DNA from: Nephrocerus scutellatus
Taxonomy: Eukaryota > Arthropoda > Insecta > Diptera > Pipunculidae
DNA: 64,000 nt
Direction: 5' to 3'
Assembly (NCBI GenBank): GCA_947095585.1
Contig: OX352762.1
Span: 11,511,969 to 11,575,968, forward strand
Shown: positions 21,545-33,240 of the stretch, in pieces
Layout of the letters: each line of letters starts with the position of its first letter
How positions within the stretch are numbered: position 1 is the stretch's first letter
Program-made: the position numbers and the translations under genes
Notes under the pieces: model-generated
Seen by the model: the letters and a program-made list of their open reading frames with translations, nothing else
Databases searched by the model: none
What the model was told of the DNA's origin: nothing

Positions 21545-22148
21545 AGATCATAGAGATGCGGAAACACTAGTCAAGCAGCTTTGAGATCCCTAGAATCAGT
21601 CTCTACGAACTCTATTGTAGCCATAGCCTGTCGATCGTCTCTCAGGGAAATGGCGGAGCAGTTCAACATTCACCTGTATTGGGTGCCTGAGCATAGGGAC
21701 ATTAAGGAGAACTGCAGGGCCGATGAACTTGCCAAAAATGGTACTACGCTACCCTTTCTACCTGAAAATGGTTCCCTATGCATACCCATTGTTATGTGCC
21801 AACTCATGTTAAAGCAGAATGATATTGACAAAACCAAAGCTGCAAAGCTAGATGTACTTTCCAATGACTTCTGCAGAAGCTGCATGGACGCGGACGAGGA
21901 AGAGACCATTCTTCACCTTCTTTGCACATACACAGCTCTTTCTCTAAACCGTAAGCCTTATTTTACAACGACCTTAACGATTTGTCAAGCACTGACATCA
22001 AAAGTCTACTACGCTTCATTCAAACTCCAAACTGTTCAATGAGTTCGGTGAGAAAACCTCTCGATCCATGTAGCATCACAATAGACCATCTATTGGTCTA
22101 AGTGAGTCGGCTTCCTGCCGACAGCCACCCCAACCCAACCTAACCTAA
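21545..22148 (+). mobile_element. LOA/R1-like non-LTR 3' fragment: RNase H and zinc-knuckle end
   Basis: It encodes QAALRSLESVSTNS, HLYWVPEHRDI and RADELAKNGT, the second half of an RNase H domain, followed by a Cys/His segment (FCRSCMDADEEETILHLLC). It ends in GCCACCCCAACCCAACCTAA, a typical 3' end for these fly elements. The same family lies at 50198-51056 on the other strand. Confidence 0.8.
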
Positions 22149-22194
22149 AGTGTTGTGATAGGAAAAGAGAATTTTGTAGCTTATCTTATACTAG

Positions 22195-22663
22195 CCATTC
22201 CCGGGTGCTTCGCGACCCTTACATGCGAACCCCTGGCTTGGGGGGTGTACTATTGCCTATAACTATCGTCCACCTGCCAATAATATACATAAAAAATGCC
22301 ATTAAAATCGTTTTGTAAATGTGTGGTATTTTAGTAAACACATTTCCTAAACTGCGTTGCAGAAAATGTTTGCTTGTGGACAAAGCGATAGAACAGCGAC
22401 AAGCTGGAAACATTCATACGATGTTCAAGCGATTCGATTTTTTCCGTCACCAATTAATTTTATTGTGCAGATCTATATTCTGTTCTAGTAGATGAAATGT
22501 GATCCTGAAGCACCTGACCAGATAACATAGTTGTATATAATAGAATTGTATTGTAGTATTGTCACCGGAAACATGCAAAATTTCAATAAAATCCGGCTTT
22601 GGGAAGTTATATATAAAATTGATTACAAGATCTGAGCAGCCAGCCAGCCAGCCAGCCAGCCAA
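22195..22663 (+). repeat. CCAG-tailed dispersed repeat (family H), copy 2
   Basis: The conserved AATTTCAATAAAATCCGGCTTTGGGAAG region near 22577-22603 and the (CCAG)n run at about 22637-22662 match copies 1 and 3. The left part starts with ATTCCCGGGTGCTTCGCGAC, which the other copies lack, so the left boundary is uncertain. Confidence 0.65.
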
Positions 22664-23242
22664 AGTGAATTTAATAATTCCGCGTTCTTCAGGTGTTGTT
22701 GCTTGTTGTAAACTACTCTCTATCTGTCTATAACATAAATGTCAAAGCAAAATGGCATTTGACACTATTTGCACAAATTATGGCACCTCTTTTATTATAA
22801 AATTACTTTTGCCCCACCTTGAATATAAACTCTTACAATCATTATGGTCCCATGGTCAGAATTAAACGCCCTTAAAGGAAGTATTGGACATGAACTCGTT
22901 ATTGAAAGTATCGAAGGTTCCTGAACAGAGCCTTGATGAACATCAACGTTTATGCGGTGACGATAAGATTTGAAACAGTCCAATAGGACCTGGAATGAAC
23001 GGTTAGAAAGGTAGATACAAATCCAATCCTGTATGATTTTATCGAATTGGAATGTTTAAAAACCGAAAAGACTCAGGGATATTGCATCTTTATTTTTTAG
23101 TCAAGGGACCTGACTACGCTACGGAACACACAAATAATATTCAGGCTTTTGGTAGAGTTACCAATATAGCGTAACGCCATTCACACAGCATAGATAATAG
23201 CAACATCTCTATTTGTTAATTGTATACATAATTATTATATTG
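22664..23242. other. No gene seen
   Basis: Spacer downstream of the receptor gene. Only short chance frames are present. Confidence 0.55.
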
Positions 23243-23248
23243 TTTATT
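23243..23248 (-). terminator. Poly(A) signal AATAAA for the receptor gene
   Basis: It lies about 147 bases past the stop codon on the same strand, a normal distance for a compact insect gene. Not experimentally supported. Confidence 0.55.
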
Positions 23249-23394
23249 ATTGTTGAACAAAAAATTGGATTATCCAATTATTAGTTGATTTTCCGGCAAA
23301 CAAAATGAAATATGTGAGAAACGCCTCGTCCTTCTTAAATCACAACAACGCAACTCCCATACATTGTTTGAAAATACATTACTTAATATCAAAA

Positions 23395-24680
23395 CTAGAC
23401 ATCTCTTGGGCCATCTTTCAATTGGAACTGGACAAGTGTTATGAAATATGAAAATGCAGTTGCGGCAAGGATAAAGAACAAACGGCGATTGAGTTCGAAG
23501 AGGCCACAGATACGAAACCGAACATTGGTGTTGATTAGTTGCAGAGACAGGGATTCGCTCTGCAAAAATCGATGAAATTTTTGTTAGAAAAATATCTACG
23601 ACTATACAATGGAACACTTACACTCTGCTCCAAGCGAGCATCCATAATTGACACCCGATTGAATTTTCGCATGATGTCACCCGTATCCTGCAGCTCTGTG
23701 TGAATTTCCTCGCAAACGTGACCCACAAAGTATGTGTCAACAAAATAGGCAAACGCATGAACGGTACTCAATGCAATGACTTTCGCGTTGACATCCTGCG
23801 AGTGATTCACATCCATAAAGTGTGTAAACAATGTATACCAATTGCTGAGGTTATTGATGAGAGTTGTGACAGCCAAGCCTAGAATCTGAAATTGGTGAAT
23901 GGCAACAGAGCTGTGTGTTAGTTTGAATATCTCATGGTAAACGATTGACAAATGATCGATTTTATCGCTGAGATGGCAGCAAAGCAAAGATATCGTCCCT
24001 CGGCGTCGTCCTTCCAAGCGGAAATTCTCCAAAAGCTTTACTTCGCGCAATATTTGACGCAGTTGTTCATTGAATGTCTGATAAAATTTCAAAGCACTGG
24101 TATTGATGAAGTAAAAGTAATTGGCCATAATCTCTGTGATATTCCACAGAGCGAACGAGTAAATTACACTAACAACGTGCACTGTATTCCACACACCAAT
24201 CAAACAGCTGCTGACAATATTCAATATCTGCACCAACATCATAAAGTTCAAAATACCAAACTTAAAGAGTAAAAGTCGTTGGAATCTTCTCGCAGGTGTT
24301 CCATGTTCGGTGTGTTTTCTAACGAAGAAATCATCCTCAATATCTTGGCGGGTCTTGGTAATCTTCTTTAGCTCCAAGTGATTGACACTGTTGGCGACGA
24401 AAGTTACCACTACCGACACATATTGTATCAACGTGTTGGTAAAATGCACAATTGATACAAGTTCCCAATCACTGGTGCCGCCGATCACCCAGGAGAAGTT
24501 CTTCAAGATGTACACAGGCATCGCAATGACCAAAATGGAGGTTATCACCCAGCTATAGATTATGGTTAACCGACTTGTTGATTTTTGCGGAATGTAATTG
24601 ACTGTCACTAAACCCAATGCTGTCGCATAATAATAACCGTACTTGTAGATGCTGTTCTTGTGGTTTTCCCAGAAACTCAT
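23395..24680 (-). CDS. Gustatory receptor (7tm_7 family), two exons, 407 residues
   Basis: Exon 1 is 24680-23622 (353 codons) and exon 2 is 23559-23395 (54 codons plus TAG). The intron boundary is in phase 0. The start is the ATG at 24680: the frame is open four codons further up but has no ATG there, and a stop lies at 24699-24701. Seven hydrophobic segments can be picked out (roughly residues 38-60, 74-95, 135-160, 165-190, 255-280, 300-322, 378-398), with long charged loops between, as in insect gustatory receptors. Exon 2 encodes the family hallmark near residues 390-398, SYFITLVQF, fitting the T/S-Y-(x)5-Q-F rule, after a CGLFELNR segment. Such proteins form ligand-gated channels in chemosensory neurons. 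A length near 400 is normal. There are no internal stops, and splice sites, TATA box and poly(A) signal are all in place, so the gene looks functional. I cannot assign an orthologue or ligand. Confidence 0.93.
23560..23621 (-). other. 62-nt intron of the gustatory receptor gene
   Basis: The donor is AGT|GTAAGT and the acceptor TTTTTGCAG|AGC, both near consensus. The length is typical of small fly introns. Ignoring the intron would give a wrong C-terminus lacking the TY-QF hallmark, which confirms that splicing is needed. Confidence 0.88.
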
Positions 24681-24853
24681 AGTGTTACTCACGACGACTT
24701 ACCACGGGCAGGACATTGCACAAAATGCTGGGATCACTTTATCGAACAAAATTTCGAACATTGATTGCTGTTGCTGTTGCGTGTTCCGAAGAATGCGACA
24801 TAACTCAAATGTCCTCATGAATAATATAATGATGCACTTGTCACGGACGACAT

Positions 24854-24861
24854 TATTTATA
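24854..24861 (-). promoter_or_regulatory. TATA box upstream of the receptor gene
   Basis: On the minus strand the sequence is GTATAAATAATG. It lies about 175 bases above the ATG, leaving room for a 5' leader of roughly 145 bases. Its position on the right strand next to the only intact gene makes it a fair candidate. Confidence 0.55.
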
Positions 24862-24899
24862 CGCATAGGCACCGAAGAGCGCCCTAATGTAACGAGATA

Positions 24900-25335
24900 A
24901 TTATTTAATTACCTTAATGTGTTTTGATTTTTGGATTTGAATGTGTATTTGAATTTGCTAATTGACCCATGTGAGTTGTTGTCTTTTTGAAGGGTATTGC
25001 TTGGTTAAGCGGTTTATTTAAATTATTTAGGAAGGAACACATCAACTCTGAATATTGTCTACATTAACCCTTCTGTGTACTAGAAGTTCTGATCCGAACT
25101 TAAGGCTTAGTCATATTTTTTTAATATAAATACTTAAGTGAGGATTATAAAATTCCAAATATGTTTTTTAAGATTTCGTCATAAGTATAAATTTGTGCAT
25201 TTGTGTGTTTCTGAAAAAAAAGGATTTTGCGATTTCTATACCTCTTTCGCACTATATACGTCTAGCCAGACCTCTATTTTTGTTATTCGCTATATACTAA
25301 TTGGCTACGTCCCTGACGCATCTTTCTTTCTTTTT
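24900..25335. other. No gene seen
   Basis: AT-rich spacer between the receptor promoter and a family B element. The 25138-25530 frame runs on into the family B 3' end and is not credible. Confidence 0.55.
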
Positions 25336-27250
25336 TTTCCTTTACTCCGCGGGGGAGCATATACCTTCTACAAACGCCCGTCAACGAACTCGATTTATCG
25401 CCTGAGGTTTCAAGAGACGCCACTCTTTAGCCTGGGATCTTGCTTCCTTGCTTGCTTCTATTGTCCTTTTCCATGTCTTGCTAGGACGGCCAACTCGGCG
25501 GCTTCCTTGTGGATCCCAGTCCAGCGCTAGTTTCCAGATCCATTTTCGTCGTCTGATGGTGATCGCGATTGCTTCCTGCTACGTTACTCTGCACAAGTCT
25601 TGATTGGTGATAATAACCGGCCATCTTAGCCATCCACTAGCGTTAACGCGAAGTAGTTTTGTTTTTGAGACGTTAATTTTTAAGCCCACTTTGTTAGCGT
25701 GGAGTTCTAGTCAGTTTAATTTTCGCTCTATGTCACGTAGCGAATGTGATAGGAGACATATATCATCGGCATAGTCCATGTCTTCTAAGCGGTGAAAAAC
25801 ATTCCATGGCAAATCCGATGGAGTACGGGTAACTATTTTCATTACCCAGTCGATGACAATTGTAAAAAGCAATGGTCAGAGGGTGGAACCTTGCTTGACT
25901 CCCGAGTAGATGTTGAAAGGTGAGCCATGGTGACCGTTAGGAATGACGCGGCATGTTGAGTCTCAGTACAGCTCCTCGATGATGTTGATGAGTTTTTCCG
26001 GAACAGCATAGCTAGACAAAATCTGCCACATCATGTTTCGGCCCACGCTATCAAAAGCGCGAATCTACAAAAACCATTAAAACCATAAACCGAGGAGAGC
26101 GATACTCAACTGGCTGTTCAATGACTGACGCAGGGTGTTAATTTGATCAGTACAAGAACGATTTGGACAAAATCCTGCTTGTTCATATCTCAAAATTGGC
26201 TCTAACGCATTCTGTAAGCTCCTAGATATTATAGAGGAGATCACTTTGTTTATGGTGCTTAGCAGGGTAATTCCTCTCCAGTTTTCGCATTTGCTTAAAT
26301 CACCTTTCTTGGGGAGTTTGACTATTAAGCCTTCTTTTAACGACGATGGAATGGATTCAGATTCCCAGATATCTTGATATATATCATGCAGTGTTCGCGT
26401 AATTGTCATTGAATGCTGCTTTAGCAGTGAAGGAATGGTTGTCCTTATCTCATCCATTTAATGAGTAGCGACGCTGATATTAAGTAGCCTATTAGGGTGC
26501 ATATGAGGGTTGATTGACGTGCCTGCCGAAGTACAATTCAAGACATTCTTAAAATGTTCTCTCCAGCGGGTTAATTATTGTTCCTCCATAAGACTCAAAG
26601 AGCCGTCTATTGCCTTAACAGGGTAGTTGATGTGGTGTTGCTTGTTGGCGCGCTTACGAGCGAGTTGGTAGACTGTGCTGTATTGTCTACTATCAGCGGT
26701 TTGCTGTGCATGTGTTGCGATATCGGTTAGCCATGCTCTAATGCTTGCCAGTCCTGTAACGACCTTCTCGTGGCTTTAGAGAGTAGAAATCCCACTCCGT
26801 TCGCATGGTGTTCTCCTGCAGGCTTACACGAAAAAAGTAAAAACTCACCGGTAGATGTTCGTTTTTTCCCTACTGCAGGCCATCTCACCTCACTAAGACC
26901 AAGAATCCCTAGATGGTGTTTACGAAATTATTTTGTTAATTGAACAAGCGTTTTTGTCTTGACGAGCGTGCGAATGTTCCAAGTTCCAAAGTGTGTCCTT
27001 TTCCGTGTTCCAAGGGTCATTGTTGATAAATTCGATATGTATCCGAGTCTTGTATTAATTTAGTTGAGTGGTGATTGGCCAACCGCAACCTAGGTCGACA
27101 TCCCGTCGTCCCCTTCTTATTTAACGCCGACCAAATCTGATACAAATCGGATTGGGTACCGAAATCGTTCACTTGATTTGGCAGAGCTCCCAGTGACGCG
27201 ACGTGGACGCATAAGATAGGAGTTGTGATGCGAGAGGCTAAGGACATGAC
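25336..27250 (-). mobile_element. Family B (CFDP2-type) non-LTR element with endonuclease start, RT and 3' end
   Basis: Right to left: the endonuclease start FGTWNIRTL (26950-26990 region), then LGLSEVRWP-like residues near 26890, RT block IWESESIPSSLKEGLIVKLPKKGD (26457-26290), YEQAGFCPNRSCTDQINTLR near 26150, a palm region near 26040 and post-palm blocks to 25700. The 3' end carries GSRRVGRPSKTW-like residues near 25490 and stops near 25340. There are many frame breaks. Upstream at 27017-27247 the same strand still reads open, possibly a 5' leader. Confidence 0.85.
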
Positions 27251-27285
27251 TGTCTACAATCGCGTCATCATCACCGTTTGTCACC

Positions 27286-27720
27286 AGAGATTAACATTTG
27301 CCACTGTAATTATTACAGCAAAAGTTTGTTCAAATTGCAGTTAATGTTAGATAAATTTAACAACTTTCGTCGTATATTTTGCATCGGTTCGCTGCAAATT
27401 CCAAAACAATTGCTGTAACATTTACAACATGACAACGGCCAGGGTAACTGCAGTCGCTGTTATTATAACAGCAAAAGTCTGTACAAATTACAGTTAATGT
27501 TAGATTGATTTTACAAATTTCGCTGTATATTTTGCATCAGTTCGCTGCAAATTTCATATCGAATGCGTTAACATTTACAACAGGATCTCTCAGGTTAACA
27601 TCAGCAAAAGCAAAAGTCGGTTCAAATTGTAGTTAATGTTAGATGGATAACAATTTTCTATATCAGTTGTTGTAAATTTGATGTAAAACTCTGTTAATCT
27701 TACAACTTTATAATCTTACA
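27286..27720. repeat. Tandem array, three units of about 140-153 bp
   Basis: The units share ACAGCAAAAGT (27315, 27468, about 27607), CAGTTAATGTTAGAT and TATTTTGCATC(A/G)GTTCGCTGCAAATT. The third unit is degraded. It lies just beyond the family B 5' region and could be a promoter repeat of that element or a small satellite. Confidence 0.8.
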
Positions 27721-28929
27721 GATAAAATTGTAATTTTCAAAACATGGTTTTAGTTGAGACAACCATATCTTCGCACAATCAACAACACATTTCGTTTTGT
27801 TTTTTGTTATAAGTGCTTCACATTTAGATATAGATATAGCTGCATATAATGTGACAACCTTATGTAACTGAACTGAAGAATGTAATTCTCATTTTCTAGT
27901 GTTCATCGGTTCCTCTTACAGTTTCTAATACGAGTGACATAAAGAATATTAAACATTTTCCTGTCTAATCTCTAATTCAACTAATTTGGAACTCCATACT
28001 ATACGAGTATATATATCCGATGATCGGCTGTGAATACGCAATGCGTTACTCATAGAAGTATCATTTACCTCCTTAGTTTTCCTATAAACCTCATAAAAGG
28101 TCACGTGCCTACCAGATTATATCTTGACTCATCCTGTAGCCGCTTTAGTCATTGCTATGCACTATTCACTCTTCACTATTCAATGCTCGTTTTGTTTGAT
28201 TTTGTTCGTAGTCGTCATTGTCGTCACTGCTTGTGATGTTGAATTTCTAAATGTGTCCAATTGTCCAAGTGATCTGAGCCAGAAGTGTAATACCATCAGA
28301 GAGCTATTGGTGTAATATTCTGACAAACAACCAAAGGCATAAAGTGATGCAAGCACACCTGCAACTATAGGAGTACAGTGCGTATTAGGAGGCATTTCTC
28401 TTCCAGAATAGACATTCTAAATTGACACGTAGTAGGAGAATATACTCGACAGGCATACCAACACATTCCCAGGGATACAATTTCAGTGCTGACATTGGCA
28501 AAACGTGCATCAATTGAAATTTTCGATCTAATGAAACATTCAGGAGTGGGAGATTTCCTTCAGATCTCGTGCTCTGCCATTTTAATGAATTCGGTTTGTA
28601 CATGTGTGTGGACGAGCGCTTTGTGGCTGGCACTTATATGCTATTTTCATTTTCATATATTAGTATTAATCCATTTAAATAGCTCTGTTAGCAAGGAAAC
28701 AATTTTTTTTTAATTAGAGCATTGGGAATACTCACCAGCACAATGCTAAGCTCTAAAGTAAAATTAAATGCAAGGAGAGTTAGAACTGATTCCTCAACCC
28801 TCCATTTAGTTGGAAAACGAGGCGTATGTTGGGTTATGTGTTGTAAAAATGCAACATAGACCATGGTCCATAGGCGCAATGTTGAACGGAAAACAAATAA
28901 CACCAATAAGAGTGGGTGGTTTGACGAAC
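27721..28929. other. No gene seen
   Basis: Short frames in all directions without motifs (for example 28030-28236 plus and 28385-28633 minus). Nothing else recognised. Confidence 0.5.
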
Positions 28930-29062
28930 ACAATATAACGGCTTCACGACTTTTTCGTTCCAAGCCGTTAAACAGTCTCTTTGGGTCACTCCTCGGTCTT
29001 CTCTTCCTTATCTCCCAAAGAGATTCGATCGGATTTAGATCGGGGCTAAATGGTACAGCCAA
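28930..29062 (-). pseudogene. Tc1-like transposase scrap
   Basis: The minus strand encodes FSPDLNPIESLWEIRKRRPR, the SPDLNPIE(N/S)LW motif that surrounds the third catalytic residue of Tc1 transposases. Similarity ends within about 25 residues. No terminal repeats were found nearby. Confidence 0.65.
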
Positions 29063-29379
29063 TACAAAATATTAACACCTTTATGTTGCATTTAGTGTTA
29101 GGTAACTTTTGTTGTACGACAGAAAACATTACAAAGTCTGTTTTAGGGATCATGTTCCTGAACATTTATAAGTCGCGTAATGTTCGCTCTATACCGGAAA
29201 ACATTTACTATAATATTGGGTACTTTAAAAATTCATAAGGCATTTCTGTATCTGGCGGCATTGGACTATTTGGAAGACAATGTTGTTAGAAGGGTAATGG
29301 ACAAAGCTTAAGATACACAACACTGGTAGTAATCCCCCCTTTATCTTTCCGTGATCGGAGAGGTAAAATGGATGGGAGG

Positions 29380-30925
29380 AAGTGATAGATGTCACATTGA
29401 CTACTAGTAATTTTCAATTCAGGGTTAACAACTGGACTGTCAACTCCTATTTTGATCATAGATATATAATGTTCGACCTGTCTCTCCAGTCGGAGACTCC
29501 CAAACCGTACAGGAACATTAAAAGAACGAACTGGACGAAATGCAGTCACGTTATCCAGACAAAACTCGGCAAAATTCCTTCTATTAAACCAGCTACGACT
29601 GTGGTCGTGGACTCCATCATTAAGTTGTTCGAAAGCTCCATGGATTTGGTCATGAAATGAATGAATCATGCCCGATCAGTCGCAGCAAGAAAAAGCACCC
29701 AGCTTGTTGGAGCGATGAACTGGATACGCTCAGAAGGCTGTCCAGATCCTTGTTCAACATCTGTTATACTGATAATTTCTGGCAACCCTACAAGGACTGC
29801 CTTAAAACATACAAGAAAGCCATCAGGAAAGCTAAACGACGTTCCTGGATGGAGTTCTGTCAATCAATTGTGTTCACAAAGGAATCAGCCAGAATATGTA
29901 AGATTTTATACAAAGACAACTCTTGTCCGATCCTTACAAAATGTCTGGATAGCAGTTGGTCAGAATCAACGGCTGAAGCTTTGGGTATCTTAGTAAATAC
30001 CCACTATCCCGCATGTAACGACTCGGGTTCAGCTCATTGGCTGAGTGCTCCCGAAAGACAGGAAGTGACACCATGCGAAGTGGATAACATCATAGCCTAC
30101 GAAAAGGTATCCTGGGCCATTCGCAGTTTTTCTGCGTATTCAAGGTCCTACATGCTACCTGACTCTGCTAGTATCTTCCAGGCGGAGATCTTAGCTATAA
30201 GAGAGGCTTGCAGGGCCTATCTCACACTACCACAAAAGCGGGCAAGGTTAACATATGTGTAAACAGCCAGTCTGCTATTAAAACCATTATAGCGATAAGT
30301 AACAATTATCTAAGCTCGTCAGGCAGTGCCAGGTCAAACTTGCTTCTATTAGCCAATGAATAGACTTGACCCTAGTTTGGGTACCGTGGCACAGCGACAT
30401 TGACGTCAATGACATGGCGGACGTGCTGGCGAAGAATGGCGTCACACTGGACACGGACTGCGCTGAGACAGTCGGCTGTCCTCTGAGCTCCGTTAGGGAA
30501 CGTATTCTCTCCTTCCTTACCACCAAAGCAAATCTAAGGTGGAGCAATTTGATCAATTACACCACGTCGAGAGCCTGGCCTGTAGGCAGCCATGCAGCCA
30601 AACTGGAAATCCCTCACAATACCTTTTGCTGGAGCTGTTTAGCTGTGAAACTCTGATTCATTTTCTTTGCAAGTCCCCGGCCCTTGCGGCTCTTCGTTTC
30701 CGCAAAATAAGTATTCCCTGCTTTTATAACCTAAAGGATCTTTCAGAGTATGGCATCACAGATCTGATATCCTTAATGCTACAGGTTGGATATAAATACA
30801 CACAACCATTTTCGTTGCATTGGGTCTCCTGAGGAATGTGGCAGCAAAACGACGCTCTATAGTGCTGTTTGAAGAACTCGCCAAATCAGTGAGGACCGCC
30901 ACTTTACCTACCTACCTACCTACGA
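29380..30925 (+). mobile_element. LOA/R1-like non-LTR relic with the reverse transcriptase deleted
   Basis: It begins with the end of an endonuclease (DHRYIMFDLSLQ near 29455), then a pre-RT linker (WSDELDTLRRLSRSLFN). Near 30140 the start of RT (VSWAIRSFSAYS) jumps straight to an RNase H start (ASIFQAEILAIREACRAYL). RNase H continues with LVWVPWHSDIDVNDMADVLAKNG (30366 on), then a WSC-type Cys/His end. It finishes in a CTAC run (30906-30925). Frames are broken several times. Confidence 0.82.
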
Positions 30926-32984
30926 AATATTTTTTCAAATTTATTTGGAGATCATATCATTCGATGATGAATTAGAAGTTTTGAGAGATATTTTAATTTC
31001 ATAAATCTCCAAAGAAAAAGCTATCGGCTATATAGCAATCTTGAATAATACTTTCAGATTATTTGGATGAATTCGAATAAGATTGGGTTACAAATTAGCT
31101 CCTAATTAGCCACACTCCCAAGATTTATCCTCCACCGATTATTTTCTGTTTCCGAATTTGAAAATAAAATTGCTCGGTGCTCTTTTGAGATGTCATCGAA
31201 TGGCATATAATTTTCTTAAAGTACACATTTTTTTAAAACTGTCGCGCGCCGAATATTATTATTATTATATTAAAATAGACAAATATGTTAGCCACTACTG
31301 TGGTCATCGACAGTTATCGACGACGCCAGCTCACCAGCCACTTTATTTTTTTCTCTCTCTCTTGTGATTGATGGTTGGATGGAACAATTCTAGTGGACAA
31401 CGCATGCATACAACCGATCTCGTTCCACTTTGGAAGATCAGAAATATGAAATATACAATAGAAGGATGCCGCAATAAATTGCACAACAATGATAATCATT
31501 GAATACTTTGAAAATATAGTTCTTCTACACACACATGAACACTTTTGTGGCAAATCTAACTAGGACATCGAACATTGAGCAGACCGTTGGAAGCCAACTC
31601 AGAAATGCAATGCAACAGCTAAAGAAACTAGAAGGAAACTACTTTGCATAGCAACAACGGTTTCCCAGTTTTGTCTAAACAACTGTCAGGTTATAAAAAA
31701 GTACACAGCCCGACAAAAATCTTTTTGTCCTTAGTTCTTTCCTTCGTCCTCAAATTGAATGGTTTAAGAGTACTTATTTTTCCATTCCCGCCAAAGCTTA
31801 ATGCTGCAATATTTTCTGTTATCATTATATTACAATTAATACGTATACAACCTTATCACTTTACGCTGGCCTACATATTTTCGTCTACTAGTCTAGTGGT
31901 TTAGATGTAGAAGTATTTTTTCCTAAGTCGCTAGCACTAGGAAGAACACATCGCGCGTTGCAACGGAGGCATCGCTAGCACCCCCATTGCTACGACATCA
32001 CGCTCCAACATACGCGGTGCTAGCTAGCATTTACGGTTTTTTCTTGCCAGCCTAGATACTTATCACCCTGTCATAGTAAAAGGTGTAGACGCCCCTAGTT
32101 AAAAAAATGTCCTGAACAATTTTATGAGAAAGTTATTTTTTTTAGAAAAAAAATTTGCAACGTGCAGTCTTCTTCGGTATTTGCATTGAAAGTAACTTTA
32201 ACATTAAGTCTATGTTTCCGATTTGCATGGAAACAAAGTCCTATAAGTATATGCGATCATAGAGTAAACATTTGAGCCAATAAAACATATAAAATAATGA
32301 AAATAGTTCATATTTCATAAATACGTCATTCCATTCATACGAGCAGCACATCAAAGAATAATGTATTGGCGTTCCGTTGCAGGCCAGATGCCAAAAACAA
32401 TATATACCTTACTATCCATATAAATGTCACATAAAATAAAATTATTTATATCGCTTCCGATTCTATCTTTATTGGCTAGAGATTATTTGGTGGACATATT
32501 TTATGCAGCAGCACGAGACTGTGGAAACTGTATTTACGAGCAGCATGGAATAGATATTCATTCAAATATTTCAATAGTTCACTGTTTGTATTTTGAGATC
32601 AAATATTTAATATGTGCACGATTGTCGTTTATATAAATTATAGCTGAGCATTCATTCCTGTCCCATTCACTGTATAGATAAACTTAGTCATATGCAGTGC
32701 AATTCCGTCGCTTCATGCATTGTATGCATAGAGTGGACATATCGTATTTTCTATTGATAAGATGTAAGATATTCGGCGACTATAAAAAAAACGAAAGATT
32801 CCTGGCCAGGCACAGATTGCAACGGAAGTGCATGAAAATAATGAAAACGCAAGTAACTGTAAAAAAGACTTCGTTTTTCTGGTACAATCTTTTATGTATA
32901 CATCGACATACACAACACGGTCCTTCATTATTTGGTAGAAATCGCCAAATTATCTGTTTTTCGAGGTCGAACCTTTTTTCCATG
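30926..32984. other. No gene seen; one isolated SINE-like tail
   Basis: GTCGCGCGCCGAATATTATT near 31240-31265 matches the GCGCGCCGAAATATTATT end at 12063 and may be the 3' tail of another decayed SINE. The rest is AT-rich with no motif-bearing frame. The 162-codon frame at 32697-33185 runs into a repeat and is not supported. Confidence 0.5.
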
Positions 32985-33240
32985 TGCCACATGCGATTTG
33001 CGACAAGCGTCACACGTCCTATATCAAAAATGGACCCTGAATTTGAGCTCAGCCCTCTAGGTCGTGCAAAAGGTTATTCAAAAAGACCTAAAAAAACAAG
33101 AAAATGGCAACATTTCCATCGATTCGACGCGCCAAATGCGAAACGCAAGACACGTCACACGCGGAATATAATAAATGCCATTTAGAACTTAGACGCTCAA
33201 AAAATTTCAGCTCTCTGGGTCATGTGAAAGGTGGTTAAAA
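32985..33240. repeat. Single unit related to the satellite at 59190-59880
   Basis: Shared words include GCGTCACACG, CACACGCGGAAT and AATTTCAGCTCTCTGGGTC followed by ATGTGAAAGGTGGTTAAA. These occur in the same order in the distant array. Confidence 0.7.

Noticed and set aside
23270..23617. 115-codon minus-strand frame as a separate gene
   Set aside because: It overlaps exon 2 and the intron of the gustatory receptor in another frame; the spliced receptor explains the region.
24681..24692. Receptor start four codons upstream
   Set aside because: That position is GTG, not ATG; the first in-frame ATG is at 24680.
32697..33185. 162-codon plus-strand gene
   Set aside because: Its 3' half lies in a satellite-like unit and the rest shows no motif.
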